A stretch of DNA of 64,000 bases from Asanoa ferruginea (GTDB lineage Bacteria > Actinomycetota > Actinomycetes > Mycobacteriales > Micromonosporaceae), in NCBI RefSeq assembly GCF_003387075.1, contig NZ_QUMQ01000001.1, positions 1,178,001 through 1,242,000 of the forward strand, read 5' to 3'. The position numbers and the translations under genes were made by a program. Shown in pieces: positions 43,798-51,227 of this stretch (the first letter of the stretch is position 1; the number at the start of each line of letters is the position of its first letter). The notes beneath the pieces were generated by a model. The model was given only the letters and a program-made list of their open reading frames with translations, searched no databases and was not told where the DNA came from.

Positions 43798-45223
43798 AAG
43801 GGCCGGCGAGGGCCCGGGTCGCGGCGGCGCCGACCGTGGCGCCGATCGTCACGACGATCGTGCCGGCCAGCGCGACCTGCCAGGCCACGGGTCCCATGTC
43901 GACCAGCAGCGGCCCGCCGACCGAGCCGCGGGAGACCTGCGCGGCCAGGCCGAGCAGCAGCCCGGCGACCGGCCCGCCGACCGCGGCGGCACCGACCAGG
44001 GCACCCCACGAGCGGTCGCGGCCGTAGCGGTCGCCGGCCCGCAACCGGAGCACCCGGCGGGCCAGCAGCCAGCCGGCGATCATGCCGGCCAGCAGCGGCA
44101 GCGCGAGCAGCAACGCGCCCAGGCCGCCGACCGGACCTTGCGGAATCCCGGCGGCCAGCGGCACCGGCAGCAGCGAACCGACGTCGACCTCGGTGGTCCG
44201 CACGGTGGTGTCGACACCCACCGCGAAGCCGGGACCGAGCAGGTAGGCGGCGGCCCAGACGGCGGCGTTCGGCGCGTAGGCCAGGCAGATCAGCGTGATG
44301 CCCACCTGGCCGGCGACCCCGGTGCGGTAGGCGCCGAGCACGTCGGCGGCGTCACCACCGCTGAGCGCGACCGAAAGCCCGGCCATCGCGGCACCGGCGC
44401 CGAGCACCAGGACCGCGCCGACCACGCCGGTGCGGATCCCGTCGCGCAGCACCGGCCGCATCCGGACCGCGGTGACCCGCAGGGCTCCGGTCACCCGCAG
44501 CGCACCGACCAGTGCCGCGACCGTGCCGAAGACGGTCAGGTTGAGGAACGCCCGCAGCGCGGAGACCTGCATCCCGGGCTGGTCGACGAGCAGCGCGGCG
44601 GCCGTGCCGACCACGCCGTAGCCGAGTCCGACGGTGAGCGCCACGGTCGCGGCCTGCAACGGTGACCCGCGCTGGGCGATGCCGTAGGCGCGGCTGGTGT
44701 GCACCCCGGCGCGGGCCACCCGCCAGGCGGCGAAGACGGCGACGGCGAGGGGCGGAAGACCGAGCGGACCCAGAGACGTGCCCAGGGGTACGCCGTGCGC
44801 GAGCAGCCAGCCGGCCAGCCCGGCGCGGGTGGCCCCGCCGAGTTCGCTGACCCCCGCGGTGAGCTGGGCCAGGGTGAGCGCGACGGCGACCGGCAGGAAC
44901 GAGACGGTCGCGGCGAACAGGGCGGCGACCGAGCCGGCGATCAGCAGCGGCGCCCGGCCGGCGTCGCGCGGCGCCGGTCGCTGGCGGGGCAGCCGGACCG
45001 TCTCGCGGTTGCCCACGTCGATCCGCTCGGTGATCCGGTTGTCCGGCTCCGGCTGGAGATCAGGTTCGGGCTCCGGTGCGCGGCGCAACGGCGGGTCGTC
45101 GTGGCGCGGCAGGTCGAAACCGATCGCCGATTGGTCCGTGCCCATGCCGGGGATCGGGCCCGCCGGCGGGTCCCGCTGGTCGTCGGCGGCCGGGGACTGG
45201 CCGTCGGGGGTCGGACTGCGCAT
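43796..45223 (-). CDS. DUF6350-family polytopic membrane protein
   Basis: A 475-residue protein with a ~115-residue charged N-terminal cytoplasmic region and roughly ten or more hydrophobic spans (LLIAGSVAALFAATVSFLPV, VALTVGLGYGVVGTAAALLV). I recognise it as the actinobacterial DUF6350 family, sometimes labelled a cell-division membrane protein. Its position next to purN-purH and sucCD is conserved across many actinobacteria (from general knowledge). Function unknown. The stop lies in repeat copy B. Confidence 0.82.
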   Translation of the reverse strand: MRSPTPDGQSPAADDQRDPPAGPIPGMGTDQSAIGFDLPRHDDPPLRRAPEPEPDLQPEPDNRITERIDVGNRETVRLPRQRPAPRDAGRAPLLIAGSVAALFAATVSFLPVAVALTLAQLTAGVSELGGATRAGLAGWLLAHGVPLGTSLGPLGLPPLAVAVFAAWRVARAGVHTSRAYGIAQRGSPLQAATVALTVGLGYGVVGTAAALLVDQPGMQVSALRAFLNLTVFGTVAALVGALRVTGALRVTAVRMRPVLRDGIRTGVVGAVLVLGAGAAMAGLSVALSGGDAADVLGAYRTGVAGQVGITLICLAYAPNAAVWAAAYLLGPGFAVGVDTTVRTTEVDVGSLLPVPLAAGIPQGPVGGLGALLLALPLLAGMIAGWLLARRVLRLRAGDRYGRDRSWGALVGAAAVGGPVAGLLLGLAAQVSRGSVGGPLLVDMGPVAWQVALAGTIVVTIGATVGAAATRALAGP

Positions 45224-45376
45224 CGCCGCCTACTTTTTCACGCCTGCCCCACCGGCCCGGCGCGACACCACGGACATCGATCATCGCGTCAAGCGGCGAA
45301 AGCGGACAACCTTCGTAAAGTAGGGGATAACATACGGCGAACCATGTAATCGGTCCGAACGACCGGGAGGCGTCGT

Positions 45377-46111
45377 ATGACCGCCGAGTATCCGCCCCGC
45401 GGGCAGGAGCCGGACGAGCCGCAGCACGGCTCGACACCGCCCGGCGCCGCCGGCTCCGGGCCGCCCGGGCCGCCGTCGGATCCCACCTACGGGCCGAGCG
45501 GACCGACCGGGCCGTCATACCCACCCGGCGGCCCGGTGACGCCGGGCACCCAGCCGGACCCACCGGGTGCCTACCCCTCGCCGCCCGGCAGTCCCGCGGG
45601 CTACCCGGGCGAGCCGGCCAACTACCCCGGCCAGGAGGCCGGCTACCCGTCCTACCCGCCACCGGGTCAGGAGCCGCCGCCGGGCGGTGGCTATCCGCCT
45701 CCCGCGGGCTACCCGCCGGGTCAGGAGCCGCCCTACGGCCCACCCGGCGGCTATCCACCGGGCCAGCAGCCGCCACCCGGCTACGGGCCGCCGGGATACC
45801 CGCCACCGGGCGGCGGCGGAGGCGGTCCGGGAGGTCCACGGGGGCCGGGTGGGTTCGGTGGGCGTTACGGCCGCTCCGGCTGGGGCGCGCAGGACCACAC
45901 CACGTTCTGGGGCGCGCTCGGCATCGTGATCGGCCTGATCTGCTGCGGCGTCCTGGGCATCATCTTCGGCATCCTGTCGCTGCGCGATGCCCGCCGGTTC
46001 GGCAAGTCGCAGCTGCTCGGCTGGCTGGCGATCGGGCTCAGCGTGGTCAACATCGTGGCCAGCCTGGTGCTCAACTTCACCCGGCAGTACCCGGGCGTCT
46101 ACTACCACTGA
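45377..46111 (+). CDS. Pro/Gly/Tyr-rich membrane protein with C-terminal DUF4190-like domain
   Basis: A 244-residue protein from ATG 45377. Residues ~1-165 are a low-complexity Pro/Gly/Tyr sequence (YPPPGQEPPPGGGYPPPAGY), probably disordered and outside or along the membrane surface. The last ~75 residues contain two spans (LGIVIGLICCGVLGIIFGI, WLAIGLSVVNIVASLVL) around a basic DARRFGKSQ loop, as in DUF4190 proteins. It is the second such protein in the window. Function unknown. Convergent with sucD. Confidence 0.8.
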   Translation: MTAEYPPRGQEPDEPQHGSTPPGAAGSGPPGPPSDPTYGPSGPTGPSYPPGGPVTPGTQPDPPGAYPSPPGSPAGYPGEPANYPGQEAGYPSYPPPGQEPPPGGGYPPPAGYPPGQEPPYGPPGGYPPGQQPPPGYGPPGYPPPGGGGGGPGGPRGPGGFGGRYGRSGWGAQDHTTFWGALGIVIGLICCGVLGIIFGILSLRDARRFGKSQLLGWLAIGLSVVNIVASLVLNFTRQYPGVYYH

Positions 46112-46115
46112 CAGC

Positions 46116-46150
46116 AGTACGGGGGACGGCAGTGCGCCGTCCCCCGTACT
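46116..46150. terminator. Bidirectional terminator between convergent genes
   Basis: AGTACGGGGGACGGC (46116-46130) pairs perfectly with GCCGTCCCCCGTACT (46136-46150) over a 5-nt loop, between the 45377-46111 gene and sucD. A 15-bp stem serving both strands. Confidence 0.88.
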
Positions 46151-46161
46151 CCATCGTGGTC

Positions 46162-47049
46162 TTAGCCGTTCTGGATGACGTCGCGCATCAGTCGCGCGGT
46201 CTCGCTCGGCGTCTTGCCGACCCGCACCCCGGCCGCCTCCAGCGCCACCTTCTTGGCGTCGGCGGTGCCGGACGAGCCCGAGATGATCGCGCCCGCGTGG
46301 CCCATGGTCTTGCCGGGCGGGGCGGTGAAGCCGGCGATGTAGGCGACCACCGGCTTGGTCACGTTCTCCTTGATGAACGCGGCCGCCCGCTCCTCGGCGT
46401 CGCCACCGATCTCACCGATCATGACGATCGCGTCGGTGTCGGGGTCGTCCTGGAAGGCGGCCAGCGCGTCGATGTGCGTCGTGCCGATCACCGGGTCGCC
46501 GCCGATGCCCACGCTGGTCGAGAAGCCGATGTCGCGCAGCTCGTACATGAGCTGGTAGGTCAGCGTGCCGCTCTTGCTGACCAGGCCGATCCGGCCGGCG
46601 GGGGTGATGTCGGCGGGGATGATGCCCGCGTTGGACGCGCCGGGCGAGGCGATGCCGGGGCAGTTGGGCCCGATGATCCGGGTCTTCTGGCCCTTCTCGA
46701 CGTTGTAGGCCCAGAACGCGGCGGTGTCGTGCACCGGCACGCCCTCGGTGATCACCACGGCCAGCGGGATCTCGGCGTCGATCGCCTCGACCACGGCGGC
46801 CTTGGTGAACTGCGGCGGCACGAAGATGACCGACACGTCGGCGCCGGTCTCCTTGATCGCGTCGGCGACCGACGCGAAGACCGGCAGCGAGGTGCCGTCG
46901 AAGTCGACGGTCGTGCCCGCCTTACGCGGGTTGACGCCGCCGACGACGTGGGTGCCCGCGGCCAGCATGCGCCGGGTGTGCTTGGAACCCTCGGAGCCGG
47001 TCATCCCTTGCACGATGACCTTCGAGTCCTTGGTCAGCCAGATTGCCAT
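46162..47049 (-). CDS. sucD: Succinyl-CoA synthetase (ADP-forming) alpha subunit
   Basis: A 295-residue TCA-cycle enzyme subunit. The CoA-binding N-terminal domain reads [32 protein letters not shown]; the phosphohistidine region is [20 protein letters not shown], whose His carries the phosphoryl group. It follows sucC by 2 bp and forms the heterodimer with it, converting succinyl-CoA to succinate with nucleotide phosphorylation. Confidence 0.97.
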   Translation of the reverse strand: MAIWLTKDSKVIVQGMTGSEGSKHTRRMLAAGTHVVGGVNPRKAGTTVDFDGTSLPVFASVADAIKETGADVSVIFVPPQFTKAAVVEAIDAEIPLAVVITEGVPVHDTAAFWAYNVEKGQKTRIIGPNCPGIASPGASNAGIIPADITPAGRIGLVSKSGTLTYQLMYELRDIGFSTSVGIGGDPVIGTTHIDALAAFQDDPDTDAIVMIGEIGGDAEERAAAFIKENVTKPVVAYIAGFTAPPGKTMGHAGAIISGSSGTADAKKVALEAAGVRVGKTPSETARLMRDVIQNG

Positions 47050-47051
47050 CT

Positions 47052-48230
47052 TCAGACCCCCGCAGCCGCGAGTTCGGCGGCGCGCTCGGCCGCACCATCC
47101 ATTGTGTCTACCCGCTCGACGAGCGGGTTGGCCGCGCCGCCGAGGATCGCGCGACCGGCCTCGGCGTTGTTGCCGTCCAGGCGGACGACCAGCGGCTTGG
47201 TGACCGCCTCGCCGCGCTGCTCGAGCAGCGCCAGCGCCTGGATGATGCCGTTGGCGACCTCGTCGCAGGCGGTGATCCCGCCGAAGACGTTGACGAAGAC
47301 GCTCTTCACGCTCGGGTCGGAGAGCACGATCTCCAGGCCGTTGGCCATCACGGCCGCGCTCGCGCCGCCGCCGATGTCGAGGAAGTTGGCCGGCTTGACG
47401 CCGCCGTGCCCCTCGCCCGCGTAGGCGACCACGTCGAGGGTCGACATGACCAGCCCAGCACCGTTGCCGATGATGCCGACCTCACCGTCGAGCTTGACGT
47501 AGTTGAGGTCCTTGGCCTTGGCGGCCTGCTCGATCGGGTCGACCGCGCTCTGGTCGACCAGCGCCTCGTGGTCGGGGTGCCGGAAACCGGCGTTCTCGTC
47601 CAGGGTGATCTTGGCGTCGAGGCAGAGCACCCGGCCGCTGGCCACCTTCGCCAGGGGGTTGACCTCGACCAGCGTGGCGTCTTCGGCGACGAACGCCCGC
47701 CACAGCTTGATCGCGATCTCGATGATCTCGTCGGCAACCTCGGCCGGGAACTGCGCCTTGGTGACGATCTCCCGCGCGGTCGCGACGTCGACGCCCTTGT
47801 TGGGGTCGATGGCGACCTTGGCGACCTTGTCGGGGGTCTCCACGGCGACCTGCTCGATGTCCATGCCGCCGGCCACGCTCGCGATGCACAGGAACGTGCG
47901 GTTGGCGCGGTCGAGCAGGTAGGAAAAGTAGTATTCCTCGACGATGTCGGCGGTCTCGGCCAGCATCACCTTGTGGACCGTGTGGCCCTTGATATCCATC
48001 CCGAGGATGTCGGTCGCCCGGGCAACCGTCTCCTCCGGCCCCTCGGCCAGCTTGACGCCGCCGGCCTTGCCGCGGCCGCCGACCTTGACCTGAGCCTTAA
48101 CGACCACGCGGCCACCGAGCCGTTCGGCGATCGCGCGGGCCTCCTCGGGGGTCTCGGCGACACCGCCGGCGAGCACGGGGAGCCCGTGTCGCTCGAAGAG
48201 ATCGCGCCCCTGGTACTCGTACAGGTCCAC
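47052..48230 (-). CDS. sucC: Succinyl-CoA synthetase beta subunit
   Basis: A 392-residue ATP-grasp subunit from GTG 48230 ([20 protein letters not shown]). Nucleotide-binding elements [28 protein letters not shown] and the CoA-ligase domain [20 protein letters not shown] plus [10 protein letters not shown] are intact. No clear ribosome binding site precedes the GTG, and no in-frame ATG is near. Cotranscribed with sucD. Confidence 0.96.
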   Translation of the reverse strand: MDLYEYQGRDLFERHGLPVLAGGVAETPEEARAIAERLGGRVVVKAQVKVGGRGKAGGVKLAEGPEETVARATDILGMDIKGHTVHKVMLAETADIVEEYYFSYLLDRANRTFLCIASVAGGMDIEQVAVETPDKVAKVAIDPNKGVDVATAREIVTKAQFPAEVADEIIEIAIKLWRAFVAEDATLVEVNPLAKVASGRVLCLDAKITLDENAGFRHPDHEALVDQSAVDPIEQAAKAKDLNYVKLDGEVGIIGNGAGLVMSTLDVVAYAGEGHGGVKPANFLDIGGGASAAVMANGLEIVLSDPSVKSVFVNVFGGITACDEVANGIIQALALLEQRGEAVTKPLVVRLDGNNAEAGRAILGGAANPLVERVDTMDGAAERAAELAAAGV

Positions 48231-48548
48231 GTTTACGCGTCCCGTCCTCGTCTCCGCGGCGCACCCTTGCGCCGCGCCCATTCTGGTGTTTGACAGGAGC
48301 CTATCCACGCCGGCGGCGGCGGCAACCCGGCCGGGTCGCGGGTGTGCGGCACTCCACAGGGGGCCCGGGTCCGGAAATTTCTGAGATGGCGCGTAACCGC
48401 CGGATAAGGGCGTCGTTGACTTCAGTGTCGGCACGCAAGCGACAAAGCCGGCGAAGACGGCCGATGCCCTGTCGGTCGAGGGGTGGCGGCGGGGCATCGT
48501 GCATAGAGAGGCCGGGCGTGTGAGGGGTGCGTCCGGCCTCTCCCTTAA
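48231..48548. other. Intergenic region upstream of sucC with a terminator at its right end
   Basis: No convincing gene in 318 bp; short frames on both strands lack binding sites. GAGAGGCCGG (48506-48515) pairs with CCGGCCTCTC (48533-48542), a terminator for the leftward cobalamin-binding gene whose stop is at 48549. The remainder presumably holds the sucC promoter, which I could not place. Confidence 0.65.
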
Positions 48549-48953
48549 CTAACTGACTGGTTGAGCGACGTTTTCCCGCACCCAGTCGACGATGGTCTGG
48601 GTGGCCGCGCCCGGCGTGAAGATCTTTGCCACGCCTATCCGCTTAAGCTCGGGAATGTCGGCTTCGGGAATGATGCCGCCACCGAACACCACGATATCGG
48701 CGGCGCCGCGGGATTCGAGTAGTTCGAGAACCCGCTTGAACAGCGTCATATGCGCGCCGGACAGCACCGATAGGCCGACCGCGTCGGCATCTTCCTGGAT
48801 GGCGGTCTCGACAATCTGCTCCGGTGTCTGGTGCAGACCGGTGTAGACGACCTCCATGCCCGCGTCACGCAACGCGCGCGCGACAATCTTGGCGCCACGG
48901 TCGTGCCCGTCCAGGCCGGGCTTGGCGACCACCACCCGCACACGTGAGCTCAT
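48549..48953 (-). CDS. Stand-alone cobalamin-binding domain protein (methylmalonyl-CoA mutase C-terminal-like)
   Basis: A 134-residue protein from ATG 48953. [26 protein letters not shown] contains the D-x-H-x-x-G motif whose His coordinates cobalt; [18 protein letters not shown] and [13 protein letters not shown] complete the Rossmann-like B12 domain. Full mutases carry this as a C-terminal domain; here no catalytic barrel gene is in the window. It may pair with a separate large subunit or serve as a B12-binding regulator. Confidence 0.88.
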   Translation of the reverse strand: MSSRVRVVVAKPGLDGHDRGAKIVARALRDAGMEVVYTGLHQTPEQIVETAIQEDADAVGLSVLSGAHMTLFKRVLELLESRGAADIVVFGGGIIPEADIPELKRIGVAKIFTPGAATQTIVDWVRENVAQPVS

Positions 48954-49298
48954 CGGTCCTCCACAGGGCTTCATTGCCTGAACGAACGGTAACCCGGTCA
49001 AGCCCTTAGGGGCGACACCGGGCTCGGCGTGCCACATAACAATAAGTAATGCTCAATGTGACAGAGAGCTATTAACGAGGCTCCCCACAAAAGGTTACGA
49101 AATCAGGCATTCCCGTGCGGGCGGTCGGACTTAATGTCCGCGAAACGCTCGTCCAACTTGAGAGTCGCTTAAGGGTTGGTTACCGTGTCCCACGGCTGCC
49201 AATCCGTTCCCCCCGGAAAGGCACTGCGGATCACCGGCGTTCACCCCCCGTGACAAACGCCATGACCGCCCAAGCTGTTCCGACAACGGAGGGTGTGC
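48954..49298. other. Long leader region upstream of an M23 peptidase gene
   Basis: 345 bp without a supported protein gene. The left part holds the leftward promoter of the cobalamin-binding gene. CGGACTTAATGTCCG (49128-49142) is a small hairpin. The right part contains the C-rich hairpins annotated separately. GGAGGG at 49288-49293 serves the M23 gene. I did not find a c-di-AMP riboswitch core here. Confidence 0.55.
49202..49261 (+). ncRNA. Candidate 6C-like RNA (two hairpins with poly-C loops)
   Basis: Hairpin 1: ATCCG (49202-49206) with CGGAT (49227-49231), inside which TTCC/GGAA close a C-only loop. Hairpin 2: GGCGT (49236-49240) with ACGCC (49257-49261), inside which TCAC/GTGA (49241-49244, 49250-49253) close a loop of five C. 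Both contain a run of six C. Two adjacent hairpins with at least six C in the loops define the actinobacterial 6C RNA class. The match is by eye, the context differs from the known one, and it could instead be a 5'-UTR structure of the M23 gene 38 nt downstream. Confidence 0.35.
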
Positions 49299-50003
49299 GT
49301 GCGCCAGCGCTTGTCGTCTGAGAAGGACCGATATCGCGGTCGGCGACGCGTCCCTACCCCGCCTCGCAGCCGTTACGCGATCGTCGTCACCGGTGCGTTC
49401 GTCGGAGCGGGCGTGGTCGCCCTCGGCGCCAGCGCGATGCCCGACGCCAAGACTGTCGACCCCCAGGTCCTCGCCGGCCTGCACGAAACCGGTGTCGACA
49501 ACGCTCTGCACGAGCGCGCACAAGACGCCACCAAGGCCTCGCGGTCCGAGCGCTCGCCGAAGCTGGAGACCTCGCTCGCCGAGTCTCCCGACGTCTGGCA
49601 GCTCCCGCTCTCCGGCTACACCTTCACCACCCCCTATGGCATGCAGGGCGACGAGCTGCACGCCGGCATCGACCTGGTCGCGCCCGAGGGTGCGCCGTTC
49701 TCCGCCGTGCACGCCGGCGTCGTCAAGGAAGCCGGCTGGATCGGTGGCTACGGCATGGCCGTGATCATCGACAACGGCGACGGCAGCGAGGTCATCTACG
49801 CCCACGCGCGCCAGCTCCTCGTGCAGAAGGGCCAGCAGGTCAAGGCCGGCGACATGATCGGCCTGGTCGGCAGCACCGGCCACTCGCGCGGGCCGCAGCT
49901 GACCATCGAAACGCAGGTCAATGGCGAGTCCACCGACCCGATCCCGTTCTTCAAGGAGCGCGGAGTGGACATCCAGCTACAAGTGGACTCAATCTACGGC
50001 TGA
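49299..50003 (+). CDS. M23-family peptidase-like protein, membrane-anchored
   Basis: A 234-residue protein from GTG 49299, chosen because GGAGGG ends 5 nt before it; GTG 49293 overlaps that site. A basic N-terminus (RYRGRRRVPTPPRSRY) precedes one hydrophobic segment (AIVVTGAFVGAGVVALGASA), a signal or anchor. The LytM domain shows ELHAGIDLVAPEGAPF (H-x3-D ligands) and VIYAHARQLLVQKGQQV, but the last motif, H-x-H in active peptidases, reads GPQLTIETQ. A zinc ligand is therefore lost and the domain may be inactive or regulatory. Confidence 0.82.
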   Translation: MRQRLSSEKDRYRGRRRVPTPPRSRYAIVVTGAFVGAGVVALGASAMPDAKTVDPQVLAGLHETGVDNALHERAQDATKASRSERSPKLETSLAESPDVWQLPLSGYTFTTPYGMQGDELHAGIDLVAPEGAPFSAVHAGVVKEAGWIGGYGMAVIIDNGDGSEVIYAHARQLLVQKGQQVKAGDMIGLVGSTGHSRGPQLTIETQVNGESTDPIPFFKERGVDIQLQVDSIYG

Positions 50004-50037
50004 GTAGCCGCCCCTGCACCCAGGGTGCTGTCCACCG

Positions 50038-50071
50038 AACCGCCCGTCGCCAACGCGATGGGCGGTTTTTT
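50038..50071 (+). terminator. Rho-independent terminator
   Basis: AACCGCCC (50038-50045) pairs with GGGCGGTT (50060-50067), followed by a T run to 50071. The best canonical terminator in the window, 35 bp after the M23-like gene. Confidence 0.92.
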
Positions 50072-50295
50072 GGTGCCCCTGACCAGGCAAAGTTTCCTGC
50101 GCCACAGCCGCCGGTGTGACGGCGGCCACTCCGCTGGGCGGAACCCGTACCGGTGTGTAGCGGGCCAGATCGGGACATAGCCGCCCTCACTCAGCGTGGC
50201 CATCACCACGGCGTACGCATGGCCGTCGCTGGGCTGAATGCGGCTCGTACCAACATTTGCCGGTCCGTGCCGCACAACCACGGAGGTTCCCCCTC

Positions 50296-51165
50296 GTGCA
50301 ATCGAACTACCCGTACGACCCGCAGCACCGCGAGCCCGAGTCCCAAGCTCAGGACGCGTTTACCGAGCCGACGCCCCGGTCGCCGCTCGGCCTGCGCGAC
50401 CGAGTGCTCTCGAGCTTCGCCGGGCGCGGTCGCGTGGTCGCGCTGGCCGCCGTGGGCCTGCTCAGCCTCGGCATAGCGGGTGGCGCCATCGCTACTGTCG
50501 GTAACGACAAGTCGGAAACCCCCGATACGATCGCCGTGGCCGACCAGCAGGCCCGGGTCGACGCGCTCAGCCGAGCCGACCGCTCCGCCCGCTCCCCCCT
50601 CGCGGTTCCCACCGTGAACCCCACCACCGCGAGCGCCACCCCCAAGGCCTCGCTGAAGCTCGCACCGCCCAAGGCGGTGGCCAAGCCCCCCGCGGTCAAG
50701 AAGGTCGCGCCCAAGGCGACGAAGAAGGCCGCTCCGAAGAAGGCCGGCCCAGTCATTTCCAACGCCGGCTGGACCTCCCCGATGCCGGGCTCCGACGTCA
50801 CGTCGTGCTTCGGCATCCGCTGGGGCGTCCCGCACCAGGGCATCGACTTCGCGATGCCGGAGAACACGCCTGAGCTCGCCGCCGCCGCGGGCACCGTGTT
50901 CGCCGCCGGCTGGAACTACACCGGCTACGGCCTGTCCGTCGTGATCGACCACGGCGACGGCATCTTCACGCACTACGCACACATGAACGCCGCCGCCGTC
51001 GAGGTCGGCCAGACCGTCAAGGCCGGTCAGGTCATCGGCTACGAAGGCTCGACCGGCGACTCGACCGGCCCGCACCTGCACTTCGAGGTGCACCAGGGCA
51101 TGTGGAACCAGATCGACCCGGCGCCGTTCCTGAAGGCCAAGGGCGTGCCGATCGTCGGCTGCTGA
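50296..51165 (+). CDS. M23-family (LytM) peptidase with membrane anchor and Lys/Ala/Pro linker
   Basis: A 289-residue protein from GTG 50296 with GGAGG 9 nt upstream. Order: cytoplasmic ~45 residues, one span (VVALAAVGLLSLGIAGGAIATV), a Lys/Ala/Pro-rich wall-spanning linker (KKVAPKATKKAAPKKAGP), then an intact M23 domain with GVPHQGIDFAMP, THYAHMNAAAVEVGQ and GPHLHFEVHQG. All zinc ligands (H, D, H-x-H) are present, so it is probably an active peptidoglycan endopeptidase. The 220 bp before it, after the previous terminator, hold a CCGCCG/CGGCGG hairpin near 50113 and no gene. Confidence 0.9.
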   Translation: MQSNYPYDPQHREPESQAQDAFTEPTPRSPLGLRDRVLSSFAGRGRVVALAAVGLLSLGIAGGAIATVGNDKSETPDTIAVADQQARVDALSRADRSARSPLAVPTVNPTTASATPKASLKLAPPKAVAKPPAVKKVAPKATKKAAPKKAGPVISNAGWTSPMPGSDVTSCFGIRWGVPHQGIDFAMPENTPELAAAAGTVFAAGWNYTGYGLSVVIDHGDGIFTHYAHMNAAAVEVGQTVKAGQVIGYEGSTGDSTGPHLHFEVHQGMWNQIDPAPFLKAKGVPIVGC

Positions 51166-51189
51166 ACTGCCATCCCCCCGGTAGATGGT

Positions 51190-51218
51190 GGGCCCGGTCC
51201 GTTAATCGGACCGGGCCC
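51190..51218. terminator. Bidirectional terminator between M23 and pcrA genes
   Basis: GGGCCCGGTCCG (51190-51201) pairs perfectly with CGGACCGGGCCC (51207-51218) over TTAAT, between convergent genes. Confidence 0.88.
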
Positions 51219-51227
51219 CCGTCAGTT

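Noticed and set aside
48954-50295. ydaO (c-di-AMP) riboswitch upstream of the M23 genes
   Set aside because: M23 genes in actinobacteria often have one, but the conserved GGGGGAACC...GGGGUGAA...CAGCUAACC core is absent in order and strand here and upstream of 12022.
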